35,672 bases of DNA from Dysgonamonadaceae bacterium (GCA_028696875.1 JAQVGF010000001.1:1-35672); one strand, 5' to 3'; shown: positions 19,569-28,197, numbered from the stretch's first letter. Made by a program: numbers and translations. Notes: generated by a model from the letters alone, not told the origin.

Positions 19569-20957
19569 ATGATCAAGCTGAAAGAAAAGATAGGATATGG
19601 TTTTGGAGATATGGCATCATCCATGTTTTGGAAACTATTTGGTTCTTATTTGATGATATTTTATACCGATGTTTTCGGATTGCCGGCTGCAGTCGTGGGT
19701 ACTATGTTCCTTTTTACTCGCATTTGGGATTCATTAAGTGATCCTGTGATGGGCGTGATTGCAGACAGAACAACGACCCGATGGGGTAAATTCAGACCCT
19801 ACATTTTATGGGGTGCTTTGCCTTTTGGTATTATTGGTGTATTAACATTTACAACACCTTCACTTGATTTAACCGGAAAAATTATTTATGCTTATGTTAC
19901 CTATTCGTTAATGATGGGTATCTACACAGTTGTAAATGTTCCTTATGCATCTTTGTTGGGAGTAATGAGTCCAAATCCGAAGGATAGAAACACATTAGCT
20001 ACTTTCAGAATGTCGTTTGCATATATTGGTAGTTTTGTCGCACTGCTACTTTTTATGCCTATTGTGAATTTATTTAGTGGAGGAAGTACTGACATTGCAG
20101 CTCAACAAAAAGGGTGGACAATGGGAGTGGGTATAATAGCGGTGATATGCGTAGTTCTTTTTGTTCTCACATTTGCTCTCACAAGAGAAAGAGTGAAACC
20201 CATAAAAGAGAAACAAGCAAAGCTTAAAGAGGATCTTAAGGATTTGGCAAAAAACAAACCTTGGTGGATACTCTTAGGCGCAGGGATTGCTGCACTTGTA
20301 TTCAACTCGATTAGAGATGGAGCAACAGTCTATTATTTTAAATATTATATTGTAGAAGAAGCATATACAAACATTTCTCTTTTTGGTTTTTCATTTCTGT
20401 TGAGTGGACTTTACCTTGCAATTGGTCAAGCGGCTAACATTGTTGGGGTTGTTTTGGCAGCACCTGTAAGCAATAGGATAGGAAAGAAAAACACCTATCT
20501 TGGAGCAATGATAACTGCATCCATTTTGAGTGTAATCTTCTTTTGGTTCAACAAAGAACAACTGGCACTTATTTTCGTATTTCAAGTACTCATCAGTATC
20601 TGTGCGGGTAGCATCTTCCCCTTACTTTGGTCGATGTATGCAGATTGCACCGATTATTCTGAACTAAAATCAGGAAACAGAGCGACAGGACTTATCTTCA
20701 GCTCTTCTTCCATGAGTCAAAAATTTGGATGGGCGATAGGAAGTGCTCTTACCGGTTGGCTTCTGGCATATTACGGATTTCAGGCAAATCAGGCACAAAG
20801 TCTTGAAACTTTAAATGGTATCAAAATGTTTATGAGCATACTGCCTGCGGTAGGAACAGCTCTTTCAGTTATTTTCATCTCAATGTATCCCTTAAGTGAA
20901 AAGAAAATGGAAGCTATTGTTAGCCAGCTGGAAGTAAGAAGGAATCTTCAGGAATAA
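19569..20957 (+). CDS. GPH-family (MelB-like) sugar:cation symporter
   Basis: A 462-residue integral membrane transporter of the glycoside-pentoside-hexuronide family within the MFS, with about 12 hydrophobic segments. The N-terminus IGYGFGDMASSMFWKLFGSYLMIFYTDVFG and the loop DSLSDPVMGVIADRTTTRWGKFRPYILWG are the family signatures, including the Asp residues that bind the coupling cation. A second half starts around residue 225 after a charged loop (KPIKEKQAKLKEDLKDL). It sits between GH130 and the cytoplasmic epimerase, so it most likely brings mannobiose or related disaccharides across the inner membrane. Related MFS genes occur at the same place in other Bacteroides mannobiose loci. Confidence 0.92.
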   Translation: MIKLKEKIGYGFGDMASSMFWKLFGSYLMIFYTDVFGLPAAVVGTMFLFTRIWDSLSDPVMGVIADRTTTRWGKFRPYILWGALPFGIIGVLTFTTPSLDLTGKIIYAYVTYSLMMGIYTVVNVPYASLLGVMSPNPKDRNTLATFRMSFAYIGSFVALLLFMPIVNLFSGGSTDIAAQQKGWTMGVGIIAVICVVLFVLTFALTRERVKPIKEKQAKLKEDLKDLAKNKPWWILLGAGIAALVFNSIRDGATVYYFKYYIVEEAYTNISLFGFSFLLSGLYLAIGQAANIVGVVLAAPVSNRIGKKNTYLGAMITASILSVIFFWFNKEQLALIFVFQVLISICAGSIFPLLWSMYADCTDYSELKSGNRATGLIFSSSSMSQKFGWAIGSALTGWLLAYYGFQANQAQSLETLNGIKMFMSILPAVGTALSVIFISMYPLSEKKMEAIVSQLEVRRNLQE

Positions 20958-20974
20958 TTCAATCCGTAGAGATT

Positions 20975-22165
20975 ATGAATAATAAAATTGCTCATCTCAA
21001 AGCAGAAGTTGATGAAATTCTTAAAGAAAACATCCTCCCCTATTGGATGAATAATATGTTAGACAAAGAAAATGGAGGTTTTCTGGGACGCATCACCGGT
21101 GATGAGGTTATAAAACGTGATGCACCAAAAGGAGCCGTATTAAATGCGAGAATCCTTTGGACACATGCCGCTGCCTATCAAGTTTATAAAGATAAAACTT
21201 ATTTGAAAGTTGCAACAAGAGCAAAGGATTATCTGTTAGATTATTTTTACGATGAAGAACATGCTGGAATTTATTGGCTGGTAGATTATAAAGGGGATCC
21301 AATTGAGACAAAAAAACAAATCTACGCACAAGGATTTGCAATATATGGATTGAGCGAATATTATCGAGCGACACAAGATGAGGAAGCCTTAAAATATGCT
21401 ATAAAACTTTATAAAATAATTGAATCGCACAGTTTTGACAGAGAAAATAATGGTTATTTAGAGGCTTTCACACAAGATTGGCAAGTGATAGAGGATATGC
21501 GCTTGAGTGAAAAGGATGAAAATGTGCAAAAGACAATGAACACGCATTTGCATATTTTAGAACCATATACCAATCTTTATCGTATTTGGAAAGACGATTC
21601 TTTGAAAAAACAACTAACGAATCTGATTAATCTGTTTTTAGAGAGATTTATCGATAAAGAATCAAACCATCTAAACTTGTTTTTTGATACTAACTGGAAT
21701 TCAAAAAGTGAAATAATATCTTACGGACACGATATTGAAGCATCATGGTTGATATATGAAGCTGCACTTGTACTGAACGAAGTCGAAATACTTGAAAAAG
21801 TAAAAAAGGTTGTTCCTTTTATTGTAAAAGCTGCCGAAGAAGGCCTGCAATCTGACGGAAGTTTAATTTATGAAAAAAGCTATCAAACCGGAGAAATAGA
21901 TATGGAAAGACATTGGTGGGTGCAAGCAGAGGCGGTTATCGGCTTCATAAATCATTATCAGTATTACAATGATGAGCATTCTTTGAATCTTGCTTTAGAC
22001 TGTTGGGAATACATAAAGGGAAATCTCATCGATTGGCAAAATGGCGAATGGTTTTGGAGTGTTTACGCAGATGGCTCAGTGAATAGGAAAGATGATAAAG
22101 CTGGTATCTGGAAATGTCCTTATCATAATGGGCGAATGTGCTTGGAGATTATAGAACGATTTTGA
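20975..22165 (+). CDS. Cellobiose (mannobiose) 2-epimerase, cytoplasmic
   Basis: A 396-residue AGE-family epimerase without a signal peptide. It would convert beta-1,4-mannobiose to beta-1,4-mannosylglucose for the GH130 phosphorylase encoded upstream. The sequence shows ILPYWMNNMLDKENGGFLG at the N-terminus, His191 (MNTHLHILEPYTNLY), His252 and Glu255 (SYGHDIEASWL), WWVQAEAVIGF, and His384 (CPYHNGRM). The spacing of these residues closely follows that of characterised cellobiose 2-epimerases, where the last two histidines act as acid/base. It lies 17 bases after the symporter and is the last gene of the locus. The convergent gap 22166-22284 contains only a weak AAATAC/GTATTT hairpin (22245-22261) and two short GCCTCCTG repeats. 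Confidence 0.92.
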   Translation: MNNKIAHLKAEVDEILKENILPYWMNNMLDKENGGFLGRITGDEVIKRDAPKGAVLNARILWTHAAAYQVYKDKTYLKVATRAKDYLLDYFYDEEHAGIYWLVDYKGDPIETKKQIYAQGFAIYGLSEYYRATQDEEALKYAIKLYKIIESHSFDRENNGYLEAFTQDWQVIEDMRLSEKDENVQKTMNTHLHILEPYTNLYRIWKDDSLKKQLTNLINLFLERFIDKESNHLNLFFDTNWNSKSEIISYGHDIEASWLIYEAALVLNEVEILEKVKKVVPFIVKAAEEGLQSDGSLIYEKSYQTGEIDMERHWWVQAEAVIGFINHYQYYNDEHSLNLALDCWEYIKGNLIDWQNGEWFWSVYADGSVNRKDDKAGIWKCPYHNGRMCLEIIERF

Positions 22166-22284
22166 TAATAGAAAAGGATGTATTCTCATCGGAATGCCTC
22201 CTGCTGTTTTTATATAGTGTCTGCAAAAAGCCTCCTGTTTTTTGAAATACAGAGCGTATTTTAGCTTTACTTCCAAAGACCTCT

Positions 22285-25170
22285 CTACTTCAAAAAATCC
22301 CCCACCTTCATCTCCTCTACTTCCCCAATCTTTTCAAGTTGCTTCATATCTATCTTCTTCTTATTTCCAACAACTATATAAACCACAGTTTTACCTTGAA
22401 TGTTTTTCGTATAAAAATCTTCCAAATCTTGCAACTTCATTTCTGAAACATTCTCAACAAGCAATTCATTTGGGTCTTCACTGTAGCCTTGCCGTTTGTA
22501 AAGTGCAACGCGTTGCGTTTTTTGTCTGAAGTTGGGGTAGGCGCTTTGCGCCTGATTTATCATACTCTCTTTTGCAGCTTTTAGTCGCTTCTCGCTCAAC
22601 GGCATTTCTGCAAGCAATGATTCAACTGCTTGTATTGCATCTGTGGTTTTATCTGCCTGAGTTGAAAGGAATAGATTAAAGCGCATCGCTTTATCATTTA
22701 ATTTTACAGGCGGATTTTCCACCGAAGAGTTGGCACGATAGGCCAAAGAACGAAACTCACGTATCTCTTGAAACATCAGAGAACTCATTCCCGACCCAAA
22801 ATAGGTGTTGAAGAGTTGAGCGAGGGTTTTGTCATAATTGCTGTTTTGTATTGGCCCCAAAATGTATGCTTGAACAATGCTTTGAGTTGCTTTAGAATCG
22901 TTATAGAAGAACACTTTTGGTTGTGAATATGCGATTCCTTCTTTGAAATCAGGATTATCTGAATTCAAATTGATTTTATTTATCGAAAAATTCTGAGTGA
23001 TTATTTTTGCAACCTGATCCTGTGACAATGTACCCGAATAGTGAAAGTTCGCTTCAGTTGAAAGCGCTTTCTGTAAATCGGAAATAAATTGTTCTCCTGA
23101 AACTTGTTTCAATTCTTTTAAGGATAAACGAGTCAGGTATTCAGACTCTTTGTCAAACTTCACTTTTTCTGTTAGTGCCTTGCTCAGTTCATCGGGTGAT
23201 TTACGCGTTGCTTTATCCTCTAACTTTTTCTCCTTAGTCAGCTTTTTCAATTTTGACTTGTCCGGTTTCAAATTAGTCAGGAAATAACTTACCAATTTGA
23301 ATGTTTCTTCAAAAGTATCATCAAATCCCGAAACTGAAATAGTAAAATGAGTAGAATGGACATTGAAATTTAATGTACTGCCAAGCTGTTGCAATTCTTC
23401 ATTGAACTGATCGACGCTCTGCTTATCCGTACCCAAATAATTCAAATAAGAGACCAGGGGAGAAAGCGTTGGAAGCTGTCGACTTCCAATTTCGAAATTC
23501 ATGGTTAAACTAAACACATTGTTCATATCATTGGGTGTGTAATATAAATTAACCAATCGATTATCGCCTAATGATACACTTGGACCATCGTTCTCAAAAT
23601 CAAGATAACGAGGGGTAAACTCTGAGCTGCCAAGAGTTTCCAACCATTTACTATAGTCAGACTCTTGTTCTTTATTCACTGCTTCAATCGGTTTGAAAGG
23701 TGGCTTCGATATTTTGGCATTCGGATATTTACCTGTTTTCTTTTTTACGTCGAAGTAATTGTCGGAAAAATATTTGTTTGCAATATCAATCACATCTTGC
23801 TTTGTAATCGATTTTATCTTTTCTGTTTGCTTCAGGTATTCACTCCAGGTCATCCCTTTGGCGAATACTTCAATTATTTTCTGATTGCGTGTATCCAAAC
23901 TTTCCAGGTCTAACAAATGCTTGCGCTCTTGTTCCAATTTCAAACTCTGAAACATCTCATCCGAAATATCTCCACTCTTTATTTTATCTAAAGCTCCAAA
24001 AAGAAGTTTTTGTGCAGAACCGTACGTTTGAAAAGGAATATTAGGAATTGCTATAACTGCAATAGCTCCTGCGTCGTTCATACTTAAAGGAATAGCGGCG
24101 CTCATCATCAGTTTACCATCTATTGTAAGCTTATCAAGCAATCCGGTTTTATTTTCATTGCTGAGAAATGAGATAGCCAAACTCAAAGCAATCTCATCGG
24201 GATGATTAGATGGAACTCCTCTCCACAACAGTGCATTGCCTCTCACAAATGGAATAGGTATTTTTGCTTTTAAATCAACTCTGCCTTCTATTGGAGCCGG
24301 CATTTCAATCGCAGGTTTCTCTACCGACCCTTTTTGTATTTTACCAAAAGTAGCTTCTAATAATGGCAGCACCTCTTCTGTATCGAAATCACCACTCAAC
24401 ACCAAACCCATATTTCCGGCTACATAATAGGTTTTAAAGAACTCTTCCATCTCTGACAGACGAGGGTTTTTAAGATTTTCGGTGCTCCCAATAATGGGAT
24501 ATTGGTAAGGATGCGGTTTGAAAAACTGCTCAATTGTTTTTTCCACAGCTTGGCTTCCCAACATATCAGCATACATATTTTTCTCTTCGTAAACTGTTTC
24601 CAATTCGCTTTGGAACATCCTGAAAACAGGATTAATCAGTCGCTCACTATTTATTTCGCACCACTGCTTCATGTATTGCGGTGTGAAGGTATTGAAATAC
24701 ATGGTGTAATCCCACGATGTACCTGCGTTGAGACCCGTACCGCCATATTGAGAGATAAGTTTGTTAAATTCATTTGGAATGACATATTCTGCTGCTTTTA
24801 TGGAAAGATCATTAATTTCTTTTTGAATTTCCAGACGTTTTTCGGGGTCCGATAAACGCGCCAGCTCATCGTATTTTTCTGAAATAGAATCCAACCATAT
24901 TTTTTCCTCCGCATAATTGATAGTGCCAATTTTATCGGTTCCTTTAAACAGGATGTGTTCAAAGTAATGAGCCACACCTGTGTTGGGAGAATCTTTTGCT
25001 CCCGCCTTGACGATGATGCTTCCAATTATTTTTGGCTGCGAATTGTCTTCGTTTAGCCAGACGGTTAAACCATTACTTAATCTGTATTCTTTCACGCTTA
25101 AAGGGTTTTTTGAGAATAAAACAAACAGTGAACTCAGTAAAAGTGCAGTTGTAATTACTATCTTTTTCAT
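22285..25170 (-). CDS. M16-family zinc metallopeptidase (pitrilysin-like, two domains)
   Basis: A 961-residue exported peptidase, convergent with the mannan locus. A Sec signal peptide (about 1-20) is followed by two M16 repeats of about 450 residues. The first (about 25-480) carries the inverted zinc motif HYFEH: His68 and His72 bind zinc, Glu71 is the catalytic base, and the third ligand is Glu196 in TVYEEKNM. The second half (about 510-961) lacks an HxxEH and should be the inactive partner that forms half of the chamber, with the R/Y-type substrate motif region (FGSGMSSLMFQEIREFRSLAYRANS) retained. Members degrade short peptides in the periplasm. It has no evident functional link to its neighbours. 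Confidence 0.93.
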   Translation of the reverse strand: MKKIVITTALLLSSLFVLFSKNPLSVKEYRLSNGLTVWLNEDNSQPKIIGSIIVKAGAKDSPNTGVAHYFEHILFKGTDKIGTINYAEEKIWLDSISEKYDELARLSDPEKRLEIQKEINDLSIKAAEYVIPNEFNKLISQYGGTGLNAGTSWDYTMYFNTFTPQYMKQWCEINSERLINPVFRMFQSELETVYEEKNMYADMLGSQAVEKTIEQFFKPHPYQYPIIGSTENLKNPRLSEMEEFFKTYYVAGNMGLVLSGDFDTEEVLPLLEATFGKIQKGSVEKPAIEMPAPIEGRVDLKAKIPIPFVRGNALLWRGVPSNHPDEIALSLAISFLSNENKTGLLDKLTIDGKLMMSAAIPLSMNDAGAIAVIAIPNIPFQTYGSAQKLLFGALDKIKSGDISDEMFQSLKLEQERKHLLDLESLDTRNQKIIEVFAKGMTWSEYLKQTEKIKSITKQDVIDIANKYFSDNYFDVKKKTGKYPNAKISKPPFKPIEAVNKEQESDYSKWLETLGSSEFTPRYLDFENDGPSVSLGDNRLVNLYYTPNDMNNVFSLTMNFEIGSRQLPTLSPLVSYLNYLGTDKQSVDQFNEELQQLGSTLNFNVHSTHFTISVSGFDDTFEETFKLVSYFLTNLKPDKSKLKKLTKEKKLEDKATRKSPDELSKALTEKVKFDKESEYLTRLSLKELKQVSGEQFISDLQKALSTEANFHYSGTLSQDQVAKIITQNFSINKINLNSDNPDFKEGIAYSQPKVFFYNDSKATQSIVQAYILGPIQNSNYDKTLAQLFNTYFGSGMSSLMFQEIREFRSLAYRANSSVENPPVKLNDKAMRFNLFLSTQADKTTDAIQAVESLLAEMPLSEKRLKAAKESMINQAQSAYPNFRQKTQRVALYKRQGYSEDPNELLVENVSEMKLQDLEDFYTKNIQGKTVVYIVVGNKKKIDMKQLEKIGEVEEMKVGDFLK

Positions 25171-25213
25171 AGTCTCATATTTTGTTGATAATTCGCTTAA
25201 TTAGACCGGATAA

Positions 25214-25221
25214 CAAAAATA
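25214..25221 (-). promoter_or_regulatory. -7 element (TATTTTTG on the minus strand) before the M16 peptidase gene
   Basis: On the minus strand the bases read TATTTTTG, an exact TAnnTTTG match, ending 43 bases before the M16 start codon. No matching -33 TTTG was found at normal spacing. Confidence 0.45.
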
Positions 25222-25377
25222 CAAAAAGCTAATGAATAGTAGAGGAGTTTTCGTACAATAATATTCCCATGAAATTATTGAGCTAAATAAAATAACGATA
25301 GATATGTAATAGAGATTGAGAGAATAAATTATCCGGTAAGTTAGCAATAAGAACAATTAACACCCAACGGTTTAGAT

Positions 25378-25401
25378 TATCTGATAACGTCGCATCAGAT
25401 A
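25378..25401. promoter_or_regulatory. 8-bp inverted repeat upstream of umuDC, candidate operator
   Basis: TATCTGAT (25378-25385) and ATCAGATA (25394-25401) are perfect inverted repeats separated by 8 bases. The site lies about 40 bases upstream of the umuD -7 element. A second perfect palindrome, GTTTTAAAAC, is at 25415-25424. Either could bind a dimeric regulator of a DNA-damage operon; neither matches a LexA box that I know. Confidence 0.35.
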
Positions 25402-25441
25402 TTTTAATACTCTTGTTTTAAAACTTAACATAAAGATTCGC

Positions 25442-25449
25442 TACATTTG
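25442..25449 (+). promoter_or_regulatory. -7 element (TACATTTG) directly before umuD
   Basis: An exact TAnnTTTG match that ends only 5 bases before the umuD ATG at 25455. Bacteroidetes transcripts usually begin a few bases after this element, so the mRNA may start at or next to the start codon. TGTACA (25448-25453) is a short palindrome overlapping it. Confidence 0.5.
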
Positions 25450-25454
25450 TACAT

Positions 25455-25889
25455 ATGAAATCAATTTACAAGAAAGACCGATTAGAAATTTTTACTCCTG
25501 ATATATCGGGCTTGGAGTTGCCTTATGTCGGTGGAGTAGTTGCAGGTTTTCCCTCTCCTGCCGATGACTTTGTGTACGAAAGCATCGATCTTAACAAACT
25601 ACTTGTAAAACATCCTGATGCTACTTTTTATGCCCGCGTTCGCGGTCAATCAATGACATCGGATTTCCATGAAGACGACTTGTTAGTAATAGATCGCAGT
25701 GTTGAATGGGGAGACAATAAAATTGCACTTTGTTACATAGAGAATGAATTCACTCTGAAAAGATTGAAAATAGATGGTGATAAATGTTTTTTAGTCCCAT
25801 CGAACAACGATTTTCCGCTTATCGAGGTAAAAGATGACAACGATGTAATTGTATGGGGAATAGTTACTTATTCCATCAAAAAGCATTGA
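25455..25889 (+). CDS. umuD: UmuD-like S24 self-cleaving peptidase, translesion polymerase subunit
   Basis: A 144-residue LexA/UmuD-fold protein without a DNA-binding domain. RecA-stimulated self-cleavage would occur between Ala30 and Gly31 in GGVVAGFPSPADD. The catalytic dyad is Ser66 in RGQSMTS and Lys102 in FTLKRLKI, with the usual spacing of about 36 residues. The cleaved form joins UmuC to make an error-prone polymerase. It is followed after 24 bases by umuC, so the two form an operon. The -7 element ending 5 bases before its ATG suggests a leaderless or nearly leaderless message, and inverted repeats upstream (25378-25401, 25415-25424) are candidate control sites for a damage response. 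Confidence 0.95.
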   Translation: MKSIYKKDRLEIFTPDISGLELPYVGGVVAGFPSPADDFVYESIDLNKLLVKHPDATFYARVRGQSMTSDFHEDDLLVIDRSVEWGDNKIALCYIENEFTLKRLKIDGDKCFLVPSNNDFPLIEVKDDNDVIVWGIVTYSIKKH

Positions 25890-25913
25890 ATTAAATAAGA
25901 TAATTCATCAAAC

Positions 25914-27170
25914 ATGTATGCACTTATAGATTGCAATAATTTTTACGCCTCGTGCGAACGTGTTTTTAATCCGTCGCTCAATGCTATGCCTATTGTGGTG
26001 CTTAGCAACAACGATGGATGTGTAATAGCTCGCAGCAACGAAGCCAAGAAGTTAGGCATCCCTATGGGCGCACCGGCATTTGAATATGAAAGCGTGTTTC
26101 GCACGCATGGCGTAAAAGTGTTTTCTGCCAATTTTCATTTGTATGGCGATATGAGCCGTCGGGTGATGAATATCTTAAGCAATTTCAGCCCTGCTACTGA
26201 GATTTATTCTATCGATGAATGTTTTTTATCATTGCATGGAATAAACAAAGATCATTACAAATATGGTCTGGAAATGGTGGAAAAAGTTATGAAATGGACA
26301 GGCATCCCCATTAGTGTGGGTATAGCTCCTACTAAAGCTTTGGCTAAAGTGGCTAATCGGGTTGCAAAGAAGTTTCCGGAGATAACTCAAAGTGTTCATG
26401 TGATAGATAGCGATGAAAAGAGAATAAAGGCTTTGAAATGGTTGCCTGTAGAAGATGTGTGGGGAATAGGGAGACAAAATGCCAAAAAACTATATGCAAA
26501 TGATGTCCGAAAAGCATATGAATTTACGTTACTGCCCGAAAGTTGGGTGTTGAAACAGATGACCATTGTTGGACTGAGACTCCAAAAAGATTTAAAAGGT
26601 ATTTCTTCCATTGATATGGAATATGAGGAAAAGAAGAAAAGTATCTCCACAACTCGTACTTTTGAGAGAGATTACAATACATTTGATGAAGTGAAAGAAC
26701 GTATCACTACATTTACTTCACTATGTGCACAAAAATTACGCAATCAGAATTCGCTTTGCAACGTTTTGAGCTTATTTGTAGAAACCAATCGGTTTAAAGA
26801 AACCGAAACTTATTACTATAAATCTATCCAATTAAAATTGCCTTTCTCTACATCCTCCACATTAGAGCTGGTTCCGTTTGCAGTAATGGGATTGAAACAC
26901 ATATTTCGGGATCATCTCCATTATAAAAAGGCAGGTGTAACATTATCTCATTTTGTAAATGCCGATTGTTATCAGCCGTCACTTTTCTACAATTCAAACC
27001 CGAAGCATCGGGAACTGATGAAGGTTATGGATAAAATAAATGGAACTTATAAATCAAATGCCATTCGATTGGCAGGAATGGACGAGAAAACGTTTAAAAT
27101 GAGACAAGAGCATCTTTCTCCGGCTTATACTACGAATATTAATGATGTTTTACGTGTTCTTATTGATTGA
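25914..27170 (+). CDS. umuC: UmuC-like Y-family DNA polymerase (Pol V catalytic subunit)
   Basis: A 418-residue Y-family polymerase that copies past DNA lesions with UmuD'. The palm starts at once with [16 protein letters not shown]: Asp6 is a metal ligand and Tyr11 the likely steric gate. [15 protein letters not shown] follows. The second metal site is YSIDECF with Asp101 and Glu102. [23 protein letters not shown] and the helix-hairpin-helix [18 protein letters not shown] lead to the little-finger domain (about 240-355) and a C-terminal UmuC-specific tail. Length is typical (E. coli UmuC is 422). Its stop is followed two bases later by one arm of the inverted repeat that flanks the toxin-antitoxin pair. 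Confidence 0.96.
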   Translation: MYALIDCNNFYASCERVFNPSLNAMPIVVLSNNDGCVIARSNEAKKLGIPMGAPAFEYESVFRTHGVKVFSANFHLYGDMSRRVMNILSNFSPATEIYSIDECFLSLHGINKDHYKYGLEMVEKVMKWTGIPISVGIAPTKALAKVANRVAKKFPEITQSVHVIDSDEKRIKALKWLPVEDVWGIGRQNAKKLYANDVRKAYEFTLLPESWVLKQMTIVGLRLQKDLKGISSIDMEYEEKKKSISTTRTFERDYNTFDEVKERITTFTSLCAQKLRNQNSLCNVLSLFVETNRFKETETYYYKSIQLKLPFSTSSTLELVPFAVMGLKHIFRDHLHYKKAGVTLSHFVNADCYQPSLFYNSNPKHRELMKVMDKINGTYKSNAIRLAGMDEKTFKMRQEHLSPAYTTNINDVLRVLID

Positions 27171-27172
27171 TT

Positions 27173-27184
27173 ATAACGTTGAGT
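27173..27184 (+). repeat. Left arm of 12-bp inverted repeat flanking the toxin-antitoxin region
   Basis: ATAACGTTGAGT starts two bases after the umuC stop codon. Its exact reverse complement is at 27973-27984, directly after another (minus-strand) reading frame. Similarity continues inward as CGTTAnC at the same offset in both arms. A 12-base match alone could be chance in 35 kb, but the placement at both ends of an inserted-looking TA pair is suggestive. Confidence 0.4.
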
Positions 27185-27391
27185 CACTCCGTTACCGCAC
27201 AAGTTCTCTCGTGCTCTCTAATAGAAAATTGGAAAGATTCTTTTTTGCTACACTTTAAAAGGTGTCAATTAATTCTGAATACCATGCAATGCAATTGTGC
27301 AGTAGCGAGGTAAAACTAAGCAAAATCCATAACAGAAATATAGACCTTCGAATGGTTCGAAAAAATCGGGACGGCATTCACTGTTTTAAGA

Positions 27392-27712
27392 TTAGGTCTT
27401 TTTAACTATCCGAAAAGTTAATTGTTTCCTTGTTAAGTCTCTTGCTGAATGGTGTATGGTTAAAATGTCAATTTGATTATTTTCAACTATTTTATAAATG
27501 ATTCTGCAACTTCCTTCGGTTAGTTCTCTAATATTATCTATGTTAATTTCAGGTACAATCTTTCCTGAACGAGGCTGAGTTTTTAATATCCTTGTCCGTG
27601 TTTTAAGTCTGGTTATCTGAAGTTTTGCATACAGCTTAGAATCTTTTGAGATGTATTCTGCGATATTCTTCAAGTCACCTTTTGCTTGGAATGTCCAATT
27701 TATTCGAACCAT
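27392..27712 (-). CDS. ParE/RelE-family toxin of a type II toxin-antitoxin pair
   Basis: A 106-residue basic protein with the ParE/RelE superfamily pattern: an N-terminal beta strand INWTFQAKGDLKNIAEYIS, a long helix rich in Lys and Arg (LQITRLKTRTRILKTQP), GKIVPEINIDNIRELTEG, and the core strands CRIIYKIVENNQIDILTIHHSARDL. ParE members poison gyrase and RelE members cleave mRNA on the ribosome; sequence alone does not separate them here. The gene overlaps the upstream antitoxin-like gene by 13 bases, the usual arrangement. The 221 bases between it and umuC hold no gene. Confidence 0.88.
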   Translation of the reverse strand: MVRINWTFQAKGDLKNIAEYISKDSKLYAKLQITRLKTRTRILKTQPRSGKIVPEINIDNIRELTEGSCRIIYKIVENNQIDILTIHHSARDLTRKQLTFRIVKKT

Positions 27713-27882
27713 TTTTCGATTTCATTTTCCATTTCGCTCTCTGATATTACTTCTCCATTCTCCGATTGTCGATTCCCAGTTTCAATCTTTTCAATTAAGA
27801 TTAATTTTTCAATTAACTCATCAATTGAAAATTCTTCAGGGAATTTATCAATATGTTCTTTAAGTTTTTCTTTTGTTAGCAT
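27700..27882 (-). CDS. Small acidic antitoxin-like protein, partner of the ParE/RelE toxin
   Basis: A 60-residue acidic, mostly helical protein (MLTKEKLKEHIDKFPEEFSI start, then DELIEKLILIEKIE and an acidic tail ending ENEIEKWFE). It lies immediately upstream of the toxin and overlaps it by 13 bases, so it is almost certainly the antitoxin. No classic ribbon-helix-helix or Xre helix-turn-helix is visible; the FSIDELIEKLILIEKIETG segment resembles the short antitoxins paired with ParE toxins in Bacteroidetes. The acidic C-terminal half would wrap the basic toxin. A -7 element at 27906-27913 serves both genes. Confidence 0.75.
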   Translation of the reverse strand: MLTKEKLKEHIDKFPEEFSIDELIEKLILIEKIETGNRQSENGEVISESEMENEIEKWFE

Positions 27883-27905
27883 ATTATATTGTTTTTAAAT
27901 TAGTC

Positions 27906-27913
27906 CAAAGATA
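27906..27913 (-). promoter_or_regulatory. -7 element (TATCTTTG on the minus strand) of the toxin-antitoxin operon
   Basis: An exact TAnnTTTG match on the minus strand, ending 23 bases before the antitoxin start codon. No -33 TTTG at standard spacing was found. Confidence 0.5.
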
Positions 27914-27961
27914 CGGAATGTTTATTTCATTTGTTGACTGTGATTTCTTTGAATATGCAAG

Positions 27962-27984
27962 ATAACGTTATTACTCAACGTTAT
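27962..27984. repeat. Hairpin that contains the right arm of the flanking inverted repeat
   Basis: ATAACGTT (27962-27969) and AACGTTAT (27977-27984) form a perfect 8-bp stem around a 7-base loop. Within it, 27973-27984 is the exact reverse complement of 27173-27184. It touches the minus-strand stop codon of the small frame at 27985, so it could act as a transcription stop, as a recombination end, or both. Confidence 0.5.
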
Positions 27985-28197
27985 TTATTTGTCAATCGGA
28001 TTTTCCTTTGTTGACCATCGCCATTCATTATCACCCCATCTATCATATAACCAAAAATCATTTTTAAATCGTAATAAGGATGCCTTGTATTGTGCAATAA
28101 TCAGAGACGCCCTACGCGAGCGTTTTAACAAAAACGGAAGCACCCGATATTGATAAAAAGCGGACCCCAACATTATCGGATCATCATTAATCAACAA
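27985..28197 (-). CDS. Hypothetical small protein or gene remnant
   Basis: A 70-residue frame that I do not recognise. The N-terminal half is basic and hydrophobic (YQYRVLPFLLKRSRRASL); the C-terminal part is rich in aromatic and acidic residues (NDFWLYDRWGDNEWRW) and looks more like real protein than random translation. It has no promoter match, and the stop codon abuts the hairpin at 27962-27984. It may be the C-terminal remnant of a longer lost gene. Confidence that it is expressed is low. Confidence 0.3.
   Translation of the reverse strand: MLINDDPIMLGSAFYQYRVLPFLLKRSRRASLIIAQYKASLLRFKNDFWLYDRWGDNEWRWSTKENPIDK

Noticed and set aside
22196-22237. Two GCCTCCTG...GTTTTT direct repeats in the gap between the epimerase and the M16 gene
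   Set aside because: Only about 8 shared bases plus T-runs, two copies, no hairpin; not enough for a repeat element.
24502-24855. 117-residue + strand frame inside the M16 peptidase gene
   Set aside because: It lies wholly antisense to the conserved catalytic domain and looks like random Phe/Cys-rich translation.
25378-25424. Classical LexA box before umuD
   Set aside because: Neither the CTGT-N8-ACAG nor the GAAC-N4-GTTC type was found; only generic inverted repeats are present, so no LexA site is annotated.
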